This document shows, piece after piece, positions 1 through 13,072 of a stretch of DNA of 64,000 bases (positions are counted from its first letter, which is position 1; the number at the start of each line of letters is the position of its first letter). The stretch lies in NCBI GenBank assembly GCA_025201805.1, contig MU619263.1:133715-197714 (forward strand), in the 5' to 3' direction. The notes beneath the pieces were generated by a model, which saw nothing but the letters and a program-made list of their open reading frames with translations, made no database searches and had not been told where the DNA came from. Made by a program: the position numbers and the translations under genes. This DNA is from Parasitella parasitica (lineage: Eukaryota > Mucoromycota > Mucoromycetes > Mucorales > Mucoraceae).

Positions 1-8
1 ATATAAAG

Positions 9-35
9 GTTCATCTACCTGGCCAGTAGATGAAC
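9..35. repeat. Perfect inverted repeat (hairpin) at left edge
   Basis: A 10-bp arm GTTCATCTAC at 9-18 is followed by a 7-nt loop and its exact reverse complement at 26-35. It sits at the very start of the window, so whatever it belongs to may lie outside. Confidence 0.6.
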
Positions 36-460
36 GGGAGCTTTATACACCTGTCGATTTGATAATAAAACCTATACCTTTATCAAGTTGACTTTATTGT
101 TTTTTTATGATTTTTTTCCGTGAATCCATATAACTTATACCGATTATTCCACAATAAGACTCAAATGTCATGCATAGTCAACTCATTTATTCGAGTTCGC
201 ATAACATATAAAATCTTATAAATCAAAAAGCATTACAAATACAATTTAAGACCTTATCAATGAATGTCGTGTGAAGGAAGACACTCCTGATCAAAGTGCT
301 TTCCCTTACATAATAAACATTCAGAATAAGAATAAATGATGACAAAGATATTAGTTATGACAGCTCGTCATTCAATGAGTTTTCCCCATCATTCTAGGTA
401 AGGATATTCTTCACACAGTAACTAAAATATGACGATAGTCATCCTCACACGGCCAACTAA

Positions 461-752
461 TGTTACCAAAATCTCTATCAATGGTAAAAGCATCTCAGCA
501 TGATTTGCTCCTCCTCAAAACCTAAATTAAACAACGACAAATTAAAGCATTGACTCTCGGATCAATACTTTATTCATGAGAACCGAGATACGACAATTCA
601 AATCCTATAAATACAAAATGTTTTTCTCAAGCTAAAACTTCGGTATACTTTCATAAAAAAAGAACCCCAAACTTAATTATAATTGTCATTTTACAACGGT
701 TTTATTTCTATATTTTATTTTTATTTTCGTAAATCTGTCAAATCTACTGCAG
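461..752. repeat. Diverged non-coding direct repeat, copy 1
   Basis: This segment aligns by eye with 1330-1590 in the same orientation. Shared landmarks are CAGCAT, AAACCTAAAT, GATCAATACT, GAGAAC, CCAAACTT, TTTTATTTCGTAAAT-like and the closing TCAAAT...GCAG. Identity is patchy, suggesting an old duplication or two copies of a decayed element. Confidence 0.5.
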
Positions 753-1329
753 GTATATCATAGATACAGAACAAATATTTATGGACTTGTTTATAGGCAA
801 GATCTTTGAGTATATATATGGGTAAATAAAATATATTTATTAAAGTTTATATCTCGAAATTGACATTAAAGTTGTACAGTCAAGTGGATAAACCAATATA
901 CAGATCCTATTCTATGTGCGAAATTACTAGCATAAAAAAATATAAAATACTTTTAAAACTGTTATTTATTTTTTAGATGAAGATATTCAAGATACCATTT
1001 AAAACCTATCTTTTTATACTAGTTTCACAAGGATAAATGTGTATGGATATGGAGCTAAATTATAGTGGATTATTCATTAAGGACGTCTTGGCAGCAAAGA
1101 TTGAGAAAGAGAGAGCCTATTGCAGATTTTACGAGTGTTGGAGTTGCTTCTACTTGTTCTGGATATTGGATTATTTATTCTTGAATCCATGCTAGCCTGG
1201 TCTTGATAATGATTGTGATCTTTATAGAAAATTCTTGGATAATTTGAAGTTCATATTCATAATCTTATTTACAAATTCTTTTTATGTGATAGCTCAGTTT
1301 GTACTGATCTATAACACTATGACACTGAT

Positions 1330-1590
1330 AATTTTATGCAAATTCCTACCAGTGATAAATGCATTCAGCATAATCATCTTCCTATAAAACCTAAATCAAA
1401 GAACTCTTGATTTCCAGATCAATACTCAATTCGCGAGAACTGACATACAACAAGCGAATTCCATTCTTCAAAATACCAAGATATTTTCTTGTATTGAAAC
1501 CTCATTAGATGGGAACCCAAACTTCATTGCAACTGTTATTTTTAAAAAGCTTCATTTTTATTTCGTAAATTTTTCAAATTTAACGCAGTG
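1330..1590. repeat. Diverged non-coding direct repeat, copy 2
   Basis: Partner of 461-752, about 0.85 kb downstream, same order of landmarks, no coding frame. It may be a solo LTR or MITE-like remnant; I cannot assign a family. Confidence 0.5.
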
Positions 1591-3365
1591 CGAACTATAA
1601 CAAAGGTTTTACTATCTAGGATTTGTAGAGTGTGTACATCAGGATTACCGAGATAATTTACCTCAGGCCGTAATACTTAAGATGACACCTTGTATGAAAG
1701 ACCCATTGGATAACCTTGATATAGATAACCTTGAGATAACACAGTTTTTGAAAGACATTTAACGATTTTTATCTACTCACTCTCACTACTTTTTAAAGCG
1801 ATAGAAAAGATCACGATTAATATAAGCGGGCATGAGCCATTCAAAAAAGCGAGTTTATTGCCGTAAAAAGGGGACAACAGAGGATGATTGAATCTAACGA
1901 AAATGGAAAAATAATACAGACTATTGATTTATTATCAGATACAAAATCGAAGATTTTATTAATTTTTAAATCTACGTGGGTCAATCTGAAAATAACACCA
2001 TTTGATCATGTTGGACATTTGCTTGCCAAACAACAAGATTATAATACTCAGTATTAGCTTGAGCAAGACCTATTTATATTTATTCAGCTAATGATCAATG
2101 GTCCTATTTTCAATATAGTCTAAAAATAATAAGCAGAATCAATGGTCCCTTATACGATTCGTTTAGTTAACCCTAACATTACCATCGACAGTTAACCTTT
2201 GATCCGATCAAGAACGGTTGTCATGACAACTGAGTTGAAAATAATGATAACCAGTGTATTCTATGGATACAACACACACGTTACATTTGCCAGTATCAAG
2301 ACCTAATACTTGCAGAAAATGTCTATCCCAAACAATTTCTGCAAATTACATTTAACTTCATTGTGTTTTTGAATTTATATCATTATTAAGGCTTTTGGCA
2401 ATACCAGCTCTATTATTAATGAAGAAACGACTTGCTTTCGTGGCGGCAAGGTGTACTCTTCATTAATATTTACTAAACAAAACCACTTTGGCTAATGTGT
2501 TATCTAGATCTTGAGCGGCCCATACTATCATCATCACTTTCGGCTGTGTTGGTAATCTGCTTAAATTGGTTGAAAAAAAACTTTTGACGTGGATGAGATA
2601 ATAAGGATGGAAGACTCCTTAGTACCTCCAGTTGTTTTTACATCATTGCGCGACAACTAAGAGGATGCCAATTAAATATATACTCTCATTGGGAGCATCA
2701 GTGCAATAAAAAATTGTGCATCCTTAGCATTCGCTAACTGTCTGGATGTCCCTGTCATCAGGCATGAAATTTCCTCAGATATACGTGCACAATCAAGCTC
2801 AACTTTTATGCTTAACTTGAGGACGCAAACCAACCGATTTGGACCATTATTTCATTGTTATCTACAGACAAAAAGCTAAATCAAAGATTTATTGGTATAA
2901 AATCCTGCTTCTCACTGATGGAGAGGACTTCACTAAACATCCTGCATTTAGTGTTAAACAAGCATCAAGGCAAGTCCAACCAGTGTGCCAAGGATGAATG
3001 CGCAGCAGTATTTCACAGAAGAGTCTTTTTCTTTTTGTGAGCAATAACTAATGGTAAGATTCAAACGGGTTAAAAGGAGCACATTGGGTATTGGAGTAAA
3101 TATTAAAACCTTTCTGAAATAGACATTCATCATATTCCAAATGCTTGTTGAATAAAACTCTCAACCGATTCGAATCGTTGCATGCAGTTGCAAGATTTCT
3201 AGATTCCGTAACAACTTTGTGAAACGACAAATTAGCCATTTTGCCCAAACAATCAAGGAGTTTGTTTAATTATTTGGCCACTTTCCCAGTTCCCGTTTAA
3301 TTTTAACGTTTTGTTTCCGTACCAACTAACCGGCAAACAAAAACACAACTGACATTTCCCAAGAG

Positions 3366-6300
3366 ATGTTGGAGGCATCACAAACAGAGAAAGAGCCACA
3401 GACAGCAGCGGCAAGTACAATTTTCATGTAAAACATAGCAAATAATTTTTAACCTTTTCTTTTAGACAGCTGAAGCTGCAGCAAATATAGCGAGGTACTC
3501 CATATCCTCGTTAGCTAGCAGCATCTATTACAATTGCGAAAAACATATATATTTGCTATCAAAATCAGCAAAGCAAAGCGGCAGCAATGAGAGCATGAAA
3601 AGAGACGAATCCACCAAGGAGGCGCATTGCGAACGAGGCAATGAGTTTGAAGAGAAATTGTTTGAGCGCCACAGATCCAATATGGTGGATCACAGTAAAA
3701 CAAAAGACTTTAAACAAGCACTGAAAGACGCAGAACCAGGCAAATACCTGTATCAACTCAAATGCTCCCTTCCCGAGTCGTTCTACAAGGACGTCATTCG
3801 AAATACCACTTCTTATCGCATCAATAATTTTATACCAGACTTTCTGTACATCCGACTTGATCCAGTAAGCAACATTCGCAAGATCTTCATTATCGACGCC
3901 AAGGCGTCTAAAAAGGTTTCCAACTCTCATCAGTTTCAAGTGTCTTCTTACGCGTTCTTTTTGTCGTACTTGATTTTAGACATACAGAATCTCGAGCTGG
4001 ATGAGTTGGGCGGTGTTTGGCTTCCTTCTAACATGGCTGCTCCGGAACAGTTTCGAATCGACTTTGTGCTCAACAAGATCAAATACATGTACATTGATAC
4101 GCTTGTAGGCATATCAGGAAACCACAACCCAGAATGGGTGATGGGTAGCAAATGCGAGTCTTGTTCCTTTTTGAAGCGCTGCAAGTCAGATGCGGCGGGC
4201 ACTGTGAGATCGATACCCTATATGAACGAAGAAAAGGCAAAACAACTCAAGTGTAACAGCATGGTGGATATCGAAGATCTCTCGGACTTGCTGAATAATC
4301 TTAGCATTGACGGTTCTGCAAAGGATGCCACTTTGCGACAACGACCACAGCAACCACAGCAACCACAGCAACCACAGCAGCAACCACAGCAGCAACCACA
4401 GCCGCGAGCATTGACAGGCTATGAAGACTATGTCCATGCCTACAACGACCATCAACCTAGATTTATGGGATATGCGTCTGTCCACACGGCGCAAGTCATA
4501 GATCATGCAATCTACATCTATCTGCAAATAGACAACTACTCTCAACGTCCCTTTGTATATGGCATACAAGTGGTTGATGAGCAAACCAAGGAAAGGGTTA
4601 CAGAGCATTATTATACCATTGATTACCAGGAGAATTTGCTTGATGAGTTGGATGTTTACGGCAAATTTGCCAAACGGTTTGTGTCTGACCTAGCCCAAGT
4701 GCTGCATATGATGGATCAGCAGAATTCAAAATGTCTATTTTACGTATACGACGGCCAAGAAAAGAAGCAAATCCAAAGGTTTCTCTACGACGTGGTTATG
4801 CACAGTAGCCACGACTTGAGGAGCCTTCAGAAGGATGAAAAGAAAAAGATCATCTCAGACGCAATGCAATGCTTGGTTGTGCTTTTCCAGGACACCAAGT
4901 TGCTTGGGCTTCCTGGCATTGTGCAGTTGCCCGATATGGATGATTTACCCAAGACTAGCTTTGTAGGGAGGTTCACTAGCATCGAACAACTGCTGCAACA
5001 AAATATTGCATTGGGCGTCTCTGGGTACTATGGGCTTTTGGATGCTGTTGAATGGATGACCAACATGAATGCGGATTACGCTGATAGCGATGCCGATACA
5101 AAAGAGGATGAGCTTGTGCAAGCTTTGAATGGACTCGACCTCAACGAGATTTACACACACTGGAAGACTCCAGGTAACGACAGCGCTTGTGCGACTGAAC
5201 TCCTGGTTTCAAAGCGTTTCATATGGCTGCAGGAGATCATGTCGACTTATTGGCGTTTAGCAATCGACTACATGACAACCACACGAACAGAGTTATTTCC
5301 ATTAACATGCAAGCCCTTTAAATGGCCATCACTCAAGAAATTCAACAACCAAATACTGGCAAAGCTGGTGTTCTTTAAACAGTTGGAGTGCATCAAGTCG
5401 TGCGACGAGGTGCGTATGGATCGCATCCGAGATTTGTCCAAGCTGGAACATCATGTCAGCGTCAACGAAACAAGCTTGGGAGGCCTTGTGCTGGAGTACG
5501 AATATGGTGTAGGCCAAGATTTTGATTACGAGCATACATTTTCAGTGAGTCCTTTACTAAACGGGCCTCATGTGCAGCAAAAAATAGATAGTCTAAAGAT
5601 GGACAAGTTCAAGCAGTACATTCTAGTTCCTGACGACCGAGATGGCATTATATCGACTATTGTGTATCCGGATTTGCAATACAAGGAAGCAGGTATAAAC
5701 GCAAGAGACTGCCTGCATTGAAGCTCTAAAAAGTCCATGTATATATTTATATAGGCACATTCCAGAAAAAGTCTATTCGTTGCGTTGATATCAAAGCGGT
5801 GCGCGGGAGCCAGGTCGTTGTTAGCACTTACAACATAAAGAAAAGCATCCGGCGATGGAGACTGTACAAACGATTTACAGACTACACTGTGAACCGATGT
5901 ACCAGGACTCTGATGGACCTGGACAAAGATCAGGATGGAGAGGGACTAACTGATGCCATGGAGCTCATCAAAGACCCTAATGCATGGTCTATGAAGAATG
6001 CGGCAAACAATGACCATATTAACTTTAGCACCAACACAGCAGCGCAGAAGCTACTTGATGACTTTGCCATGTCTCCTTCACAAAAGGATATTTCAGCCAG
6101 TATATTCGAGAGACGCTTGCAGATTGTATGGGGACCGCCGGTAAGCTTGACAACTGCACACTAACCTCACCCTCAGCGCGCGCACACACACACACACGCT
6201 CACCTCCTTAATGTATTATCTTACAGGGATCTGGAAAAACAGAATTTTTGGCTTTGTTTATCAACTGGTACATCAAATGCTTCATTGATCAGCATGCAAA

Positions 6301-7830
6301 CAAGGGCAAAGATTTAATGATTGGAGTTACTGCTTTCACACGTGAGGCCATCGTGAACCTGCTGAAACGCGTTGAAAAAGTGCAGCGGCATCATGGATTG
6401 GATGCCTTGTTTTCAATCGTGTACGTGAATAAGGACGGCGGCGATGCGCTCAAGGACTCCAACATTGTGTGTGTGGAATGGAAGGATTCCATCAAGAATA
6501 TCAACAGGCTGAAAAAGTCAACATCCGTCAAAATTTACGTTGTGGGTGCCACAGTGTGGGGATGGGATAGGATCCGAAATACCTGGAAGCGCTTCAAGCA
6601 AAAGGGGTGCGACATTATGATTCTTGACGAAAGCACGCAGGTGAGTGTATAAGTTGAAGACATGTAATAGCGCGTAGCTTATAATGAACCTCCTCCTTAC
6701 AGCTGCTCGTTTCGGATGCCATCTTGGCTATTGCCTGCCTGTCTAAACCCGCTGGCAAGCTAATTGTCGCAGGAGATCATATGGTAAACTACAAATTCGT
6801 CTTATATTCACGCTATTGGGTGTATGCTAATTCCTCGCATTGCATATACAACAGCAACTTGGACCTATTGTTAAGAACGATTACTCGGATATCCCGTCTT
6901 CTTTGGACAACCCGTTATTATACGGCTCTATCCAACAGTGCTTGATGCGTACGAGCGAAAATCATGCAATTCCTACCCGGGAATTCCTCTTGCAGATGGG
7001 TGCATTGCATGACTTTGGACCAAATACGCTCCAGCTCAAAGATAACTGGCGAATGGTACGCACCAACATGACACACACGCAGTGAAGCCCATGCTAACAT
7101 TTTACTCTAGAATGCAGAGCTGAATAGCTTCTTCCAGCAAATTTACGGCCGCGACTATACATCCAGGTTCCCAGAGGCCAAATTACAGCTTGACTGGGCC
7201 AAACCGCAACAGCACCGCCATGCTGACTTGATCCAGGCAATACTGGATCCGTTGAAATCAATCTCTTTAGTCAAGCTCCAGCAATCCAGCCATCCAAACG
7301 CAGTTGAGAACGAGGCCAACATAGTCCAGCAGCTCGTGGCAGCATACCTGGACACCAAAACAGCAGACCAACCCAGTGTCATGATTGTCACACCTCATCA
7401 CCAGCAGCGCATTGCTATCCAAAAGAAGCTAAACATGCTGTCGAATGCCACAATCCCTGTGGACACAGTAGAGAAGATGCAAGGCCAGGAATGTGAGCTA
7501 ATCATTGCTTGTTTTTCGTGCACAAACAACAAGAGGCCGAGGAATAATGAATTTCTACGCGACTTTAGACGATGGAATGTAGCACTGTCACGAGCAAGGT
7601 CATTATTATTGCCATTCTTGATTTAATTTGTACATAACTAACAGCAGAATGCCTCATTCTACTACAGAACCAAGGTCGTTGTCCTCACAGTAGAAGAGCT
7701 GTTGAATCCAAATCCTGCCCAGGGCATTCTAGCGTCTTTCCACCAGCCCTTTGAGCCAACTGATGGCTACGCTTTGCTATGCCTGTTGCAAGTTTGGGCC
7801 AAGAATAAGGATTCCATGTGGACCATCTAG
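3366..7830 (+). CDS. RecB-like nuclease / RNase H-like / SF1 helicase fusion
   Basis: Eight exons: 3366-3414, 3470-5692, 5755-6140, 6227-6640, 6703-6783, 6855-7055, 7111-7598, 7668-7830, giving 1334 codons plus stop. Residues about 70-255 form a PD-(D/E)XK nuclease: D140, D159-A-K161 and Q173/Y177, enclosed by cysteines C70 and C245, C248, C254, the spacing seen in AddB/Dna2-type Fe-S nucleases. A Q/P-rich linker (4345-4402) leads to an RNase H-like middle region. The C-terminal half is a UvrD/Upf1-like superfamily 1 helicase: GPPGSGKT (restored exactly by splicing at 6140/6227), LDESTQ as DEAD-type box, GDHMQLGPIV, and VALSRAR as motif VI. This order resembles the bacterial TM0106-type RecB/AAA proteins. 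The job is probably nucleic-acid cleavage and unwinding in repair or defence (inference). The start is the weak point: ATG 3366 needs a small 5' intron ending CAG; the first in-frame ATG of exon 2 is 3595. Confidence 0.88.
4343..4402 (+). repeat. In-frame CAACCACAG minisatellite (Gln-Pro tract)
   Basis: A 9-bp unit repeated several times encodes a PQQ repeat between the nuclease and RNase H-like regions of the helicase gene. It keeps frame and looks like an unstable linker. Confidence 0.85.
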
Positions 7831-8174
7831 TTTGTTTGTGTTTGCCTTTTTCTTTCAATAAGGTTTGAGTGTTTCTAGAACTGATCGCTGTTTCTTCCGT
7901 CGCAAGTAGAGCATATACATATATACATTTATATAGATATATATAACGTCCTTTTGGCTTAATCCAATGCATGTATGTACAACATTGGCGCGCGCAAGTG
8001 GGTATATGTGTATAATTTATTTTATTGAAATAAAACAAAAAGGCATATATATTGTGTTGAGAAAAAAAGAAATAGACATATGTTGATTTTGTTGTTGTTA
8101 TCGCTGCGAGGGCTTAATAACAGTTGTATGCTTCAGGACAGAGATCTACTCTACTCTATATATCTATATCAACG
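7831..8174. other. Convergent intergenic spacer
   Basis: Spacer between the 3' ends of the helicase and forkhead genes. It contains a TATA/ATAC-rich stretch (about 7910-7950) and probable poly(A) signals such as AATAAGG and GAAATAAAAC. No gene seen. Confidence 0.6.
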
Positions 8175-10077
<1,903 letters not shown>

Positions 10078-10420
10078 TTTAATCTATTTTATGTATATAT
10101 ATTACAAAGAAGAAAAATTGTCTGAAGAAAAGAGAAAAGAAAGAGGTAAAGACACAAGAATTAGACAGCTTTTAATGTATAATGTCGCTGTCCATGTAAT
10201 TTATATATGTATATATCGAGTAAAGTAAAAAAAAAAATCGAGTATCAGCATATGAAAGGGGTGCGTATGAGCCTATCTCACTCTTTCTTGGAAATCAGGT
10301 GCCTCACTGGAATCATTTGCGTATGAACCGTACTGTTAGTAAATGACGTGGTTTAGGTATCAGCCTTCTTTAACAACATTGATTTTCATGGTGGTTAGAA
10401 AAAAGGAATCAAAGGAAACA

Positions 10421-10502
<82 letters not shown>

Positions 10503-11457
10503 GAGCATTGCAGAAAAACCTTAATCATTTTCCATGTATCAATCATGAACATTTGCTTTCTTGTATTCTCCATTCAATTGTGCGCCTGAATAAAGAAAGT
10601 ATTAAATAACTCATATCTTTTCAACCATTTTTCATCGAAATATGAGTATGACAAGCTGCTTAATTACCATATGTAATGTAGTTTAGTATTTGGGGCTTCA
10701 AACCTTACATATTGTATGCACCATGTTATATATATCCAAGTTGAGTTATTTCCCTCTTGGGTTATATGTATGATGGTGGCTATTGTGTCCCTTGTTTTTT
10801 TTTTTTTTTTTGCCGTGTGTATTCTGGGCACCCTCCGTGCTCTTTTTCTCTATCGCTCCATGTCTCTCGCAGGCAAAGAAGATGTATAGTATGGATAAAA
10901 ATCTGTCTGCAAAGTTGAAGATCCAGACATCGCATTCAGTGAAGCCTTATTTTCAATGCTGTTGAGAAACGAACTGATAGGATTCCTCTTTGCCTCAATT
11001 TGGTAAATTTAAAGTGTTTCATCTCTTTTTTTTTGGGGGGGGGGGAAAGGCGAGAGAATGAACGGATTCTTCTTAATGGGTTTATTAATGTTGTTTTTTT
11101 CGTTTAAATCATAATCTAGTCAAACATTTTCAGATGGGATACGATTGACAACATTGTCATTGGTATAGTGCGAATCTGTATTTTCTTTTTTTTTTTTCCA
11201 GTCTTGTTAGTATACAGCATCCAGGACGAACGATGATCGCTTATTAGCACCTGACGCCCTACAGCTCAACCTTTTTTAAGTTGAGGATTTTCAATATTTT
11301 AGGCGTAGAAGAAAATTGTGTTACATGGGGACTCAAGCATATCAGAACGGAAAGCATTCCGTGCTTCTTCTTCTTCTCGTCACTATATACGCCTTGTTGC
11401 ATGCAAAAAGTACATCACATGTTATGTCAAAGAAAAATCTACAAGTTTATTATAAAA
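10078..11457. other. Intergenic region with long poly(A)
   Basis: Upstream region of the forkhead gene and downstream region of TIM50. It contains a 78-nt A run (10424-10501), a 14-nt T run at about 10797 and a T/G run at about 11028-11044. Frames crossing the A run only give polylysine. No gene seen. Confidence 0.6.
10424..10501. repeat. Poly(A) homopolymer of 78 nt
   Basis: Uninterrupted A residues flanked by TGT and CGAGC. It may be a retroposon tail or an assembly-length artefact; no retroposed coding sequence is recognisable upstream. Confidence 0.9.
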
Positions 11458-13072
11458 TTATTTCTGCTCTTCGTTGGAGGCAGCAGGAGGGGGTGGTGCT
11501 AAAGGCTGGCCTGAGGCAGCTTGTGTCATCATATCCCAAACAGACATTTTCATTTCCTTCATCATCTGCATCTGCCTCTCCATGTCCTGCGCCATGGCCT
11601 CCTCTTGGCTTTTCTTTTGCTGCTCGAATTCAGAGGCAAACGTCTCTCTAACATGCTTTCTCATCTGCTCCAGATAGGTGGGTGGCGGCCCCTCCACTTG
11701 AGCAGCAGCTCCACCTCCACCCAAAATCGAGCCCAGGTTGCGAGATGTCTTCTTTTTGGCCTGCTCCTCCTCCCATTGCAGTCTGTGCATCTTGTTCATC
11801 TCCTGCTCGCGCTTGGCCCATTCGACAGGAATATACTGTCCTTCAAAGCTCTTCAGTACGGGTCGGATATCCTCAGGAGTGGTCAAAGCAACCGCTGTTA
11901 ACACGAAAAACAAACAAAGATATAAACAAAGATTTCCCTGCGTTATCACAAAATGGGGTATTTACCTTCCAAGAAAGGAATATATTCCAAAAGGCCTTGA
12001 TCGTTGACCTGTCCCTTCCAAGGCTTCAATGCAATACCGTTTTCGGGTTGCAGGCTAAATGAATCGGGGTTAGAGTCCATGATGATCACCTTGCTCAAAT
12101 CACGGTTCAGATGCGACAAATCCTTGACATATTTTCCGTCAACGTAGCGGGTAGCTTCGCGGTAGAGTCTGTACATGGCGTATTGGTAAGGATCAAGCTT
12201 ATCTAAAAGCGGCATGGCGTTCATAGATGATTGAGAGGTGAAAATGACAATTTCGTAAAATTGCGAAAGGTATGAGAGGAAATAGTCTACGCCGGGTCTC
12301 TTTGCATGGCGCCAGCCGTGTTCTTTCTATATGTAAGGTTAAATAACCTCTCTTTCTCTCTCTCTCTACCTTGCAGCTTTTACTCTACACCCAACTTACA
12401 TCCCAAGTCGAGTATACTAGTGTCTCGTCCAGATTGATGACCAATGTGTAGGCACGACGGTAAGGCTCGGGCAAAGGCTCAGGAAGGAGCTTATCCCACA
12501 TGGGCTCATTCATTCCCTGTCCGTAAACGAATCAGCCTCCGTTCAGAGTCGTCAACTGCCCTGCTTACCTGTTGAAATTCATGGAAACGATCAAGACAGC
12601 GCTTATAAGCAGCAGAAATGGCATTGTCTTTGACATACTACGCATGCAAACCATCAGCGCCCTCCCCTCAATCAACAACCCGTGTTAATCAATGCACTTA
12701 CCTTGTCTTCCCTGCCGTCCTCAAAGGGTCGACCTGTGCAAAAACAACAATCAGTCCAGAAACCATTTGATATCCTCAAAGAGAAAGCCACATACCATAA
12801 TAAAACAAACCGCCAAGGGCAAGGCCCGTAATAGCACCAGCAGTCAAGGCAATCTCTTTGTAGTTGTTGCCTTTTTCTCCCTTTGCCTTTGTGGGCTTTT
12901 TGTCACCTTTCGGGAGTGTAGCTCTACCCTTGGTTGCAGAGCCCGTCTTTTGTGCAAGAGCTTCCTCGGCTAATTTGTGAGCTGACGACGAGCTGGGCGC
13001 TTCGCTGGTGTAGCTTCTTTTCAATGCTGCTGTTGCAGTCCTTTGTAATCTTTTTGCTGTTTGACGAAGCAT
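11458..13072 (-). CDS. TIM50: Mitochondrial import inner membrane translocase subunit TIM50
   Basis: Six exons on the minus strand: 13072-12796, 12733-12702, 12637-12569, 12516-12400, 12326-11966, 11894-11458, giving 430 residues with all phases consistent. The N-terminus is an Arg/Lys/Ala/Ser-rich matrix presequence (about 1-25), followed by a single membrane segment at about 73-92. The intermembrane-space part is an FCP1/NLI phosphatase-like fold: [35 protein letters not shown] and [12 protein letters not shown]50 is the TIM23-complex receptor that hands presequence proteins from TOM to TIM23. The usual catalytic first Asp of the DxDx motif is not present (INLDET), as in other TIM50 proteins that act as receptors and not as enzymes. 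The C-terminus is a charged helix and a Pro-rich tail. It is transcribed divergently from the FKS gene. Confidence 0.95.

Larger units (their letters stand above)
1..3365. other. AT-rich intergenic DNA, no gene seen
   Basis: No open frame here looks like protein beyond chance. The stretch holds a short perfect hairpin at the left edge (9-35) and two diverged copies of a non-coding segment (about 461-752 and 1330-1590), described separately. ORFs at 2855-3040 and 3048-3248 are short, low in complexity and unsupported. Confidence 0.6.

Noticed and set aside
10343-10609. Frame with a long polylysine block
   Set aside because: It is the translation of the 78-nt poly(A) tract; no conserved sequence on either side.
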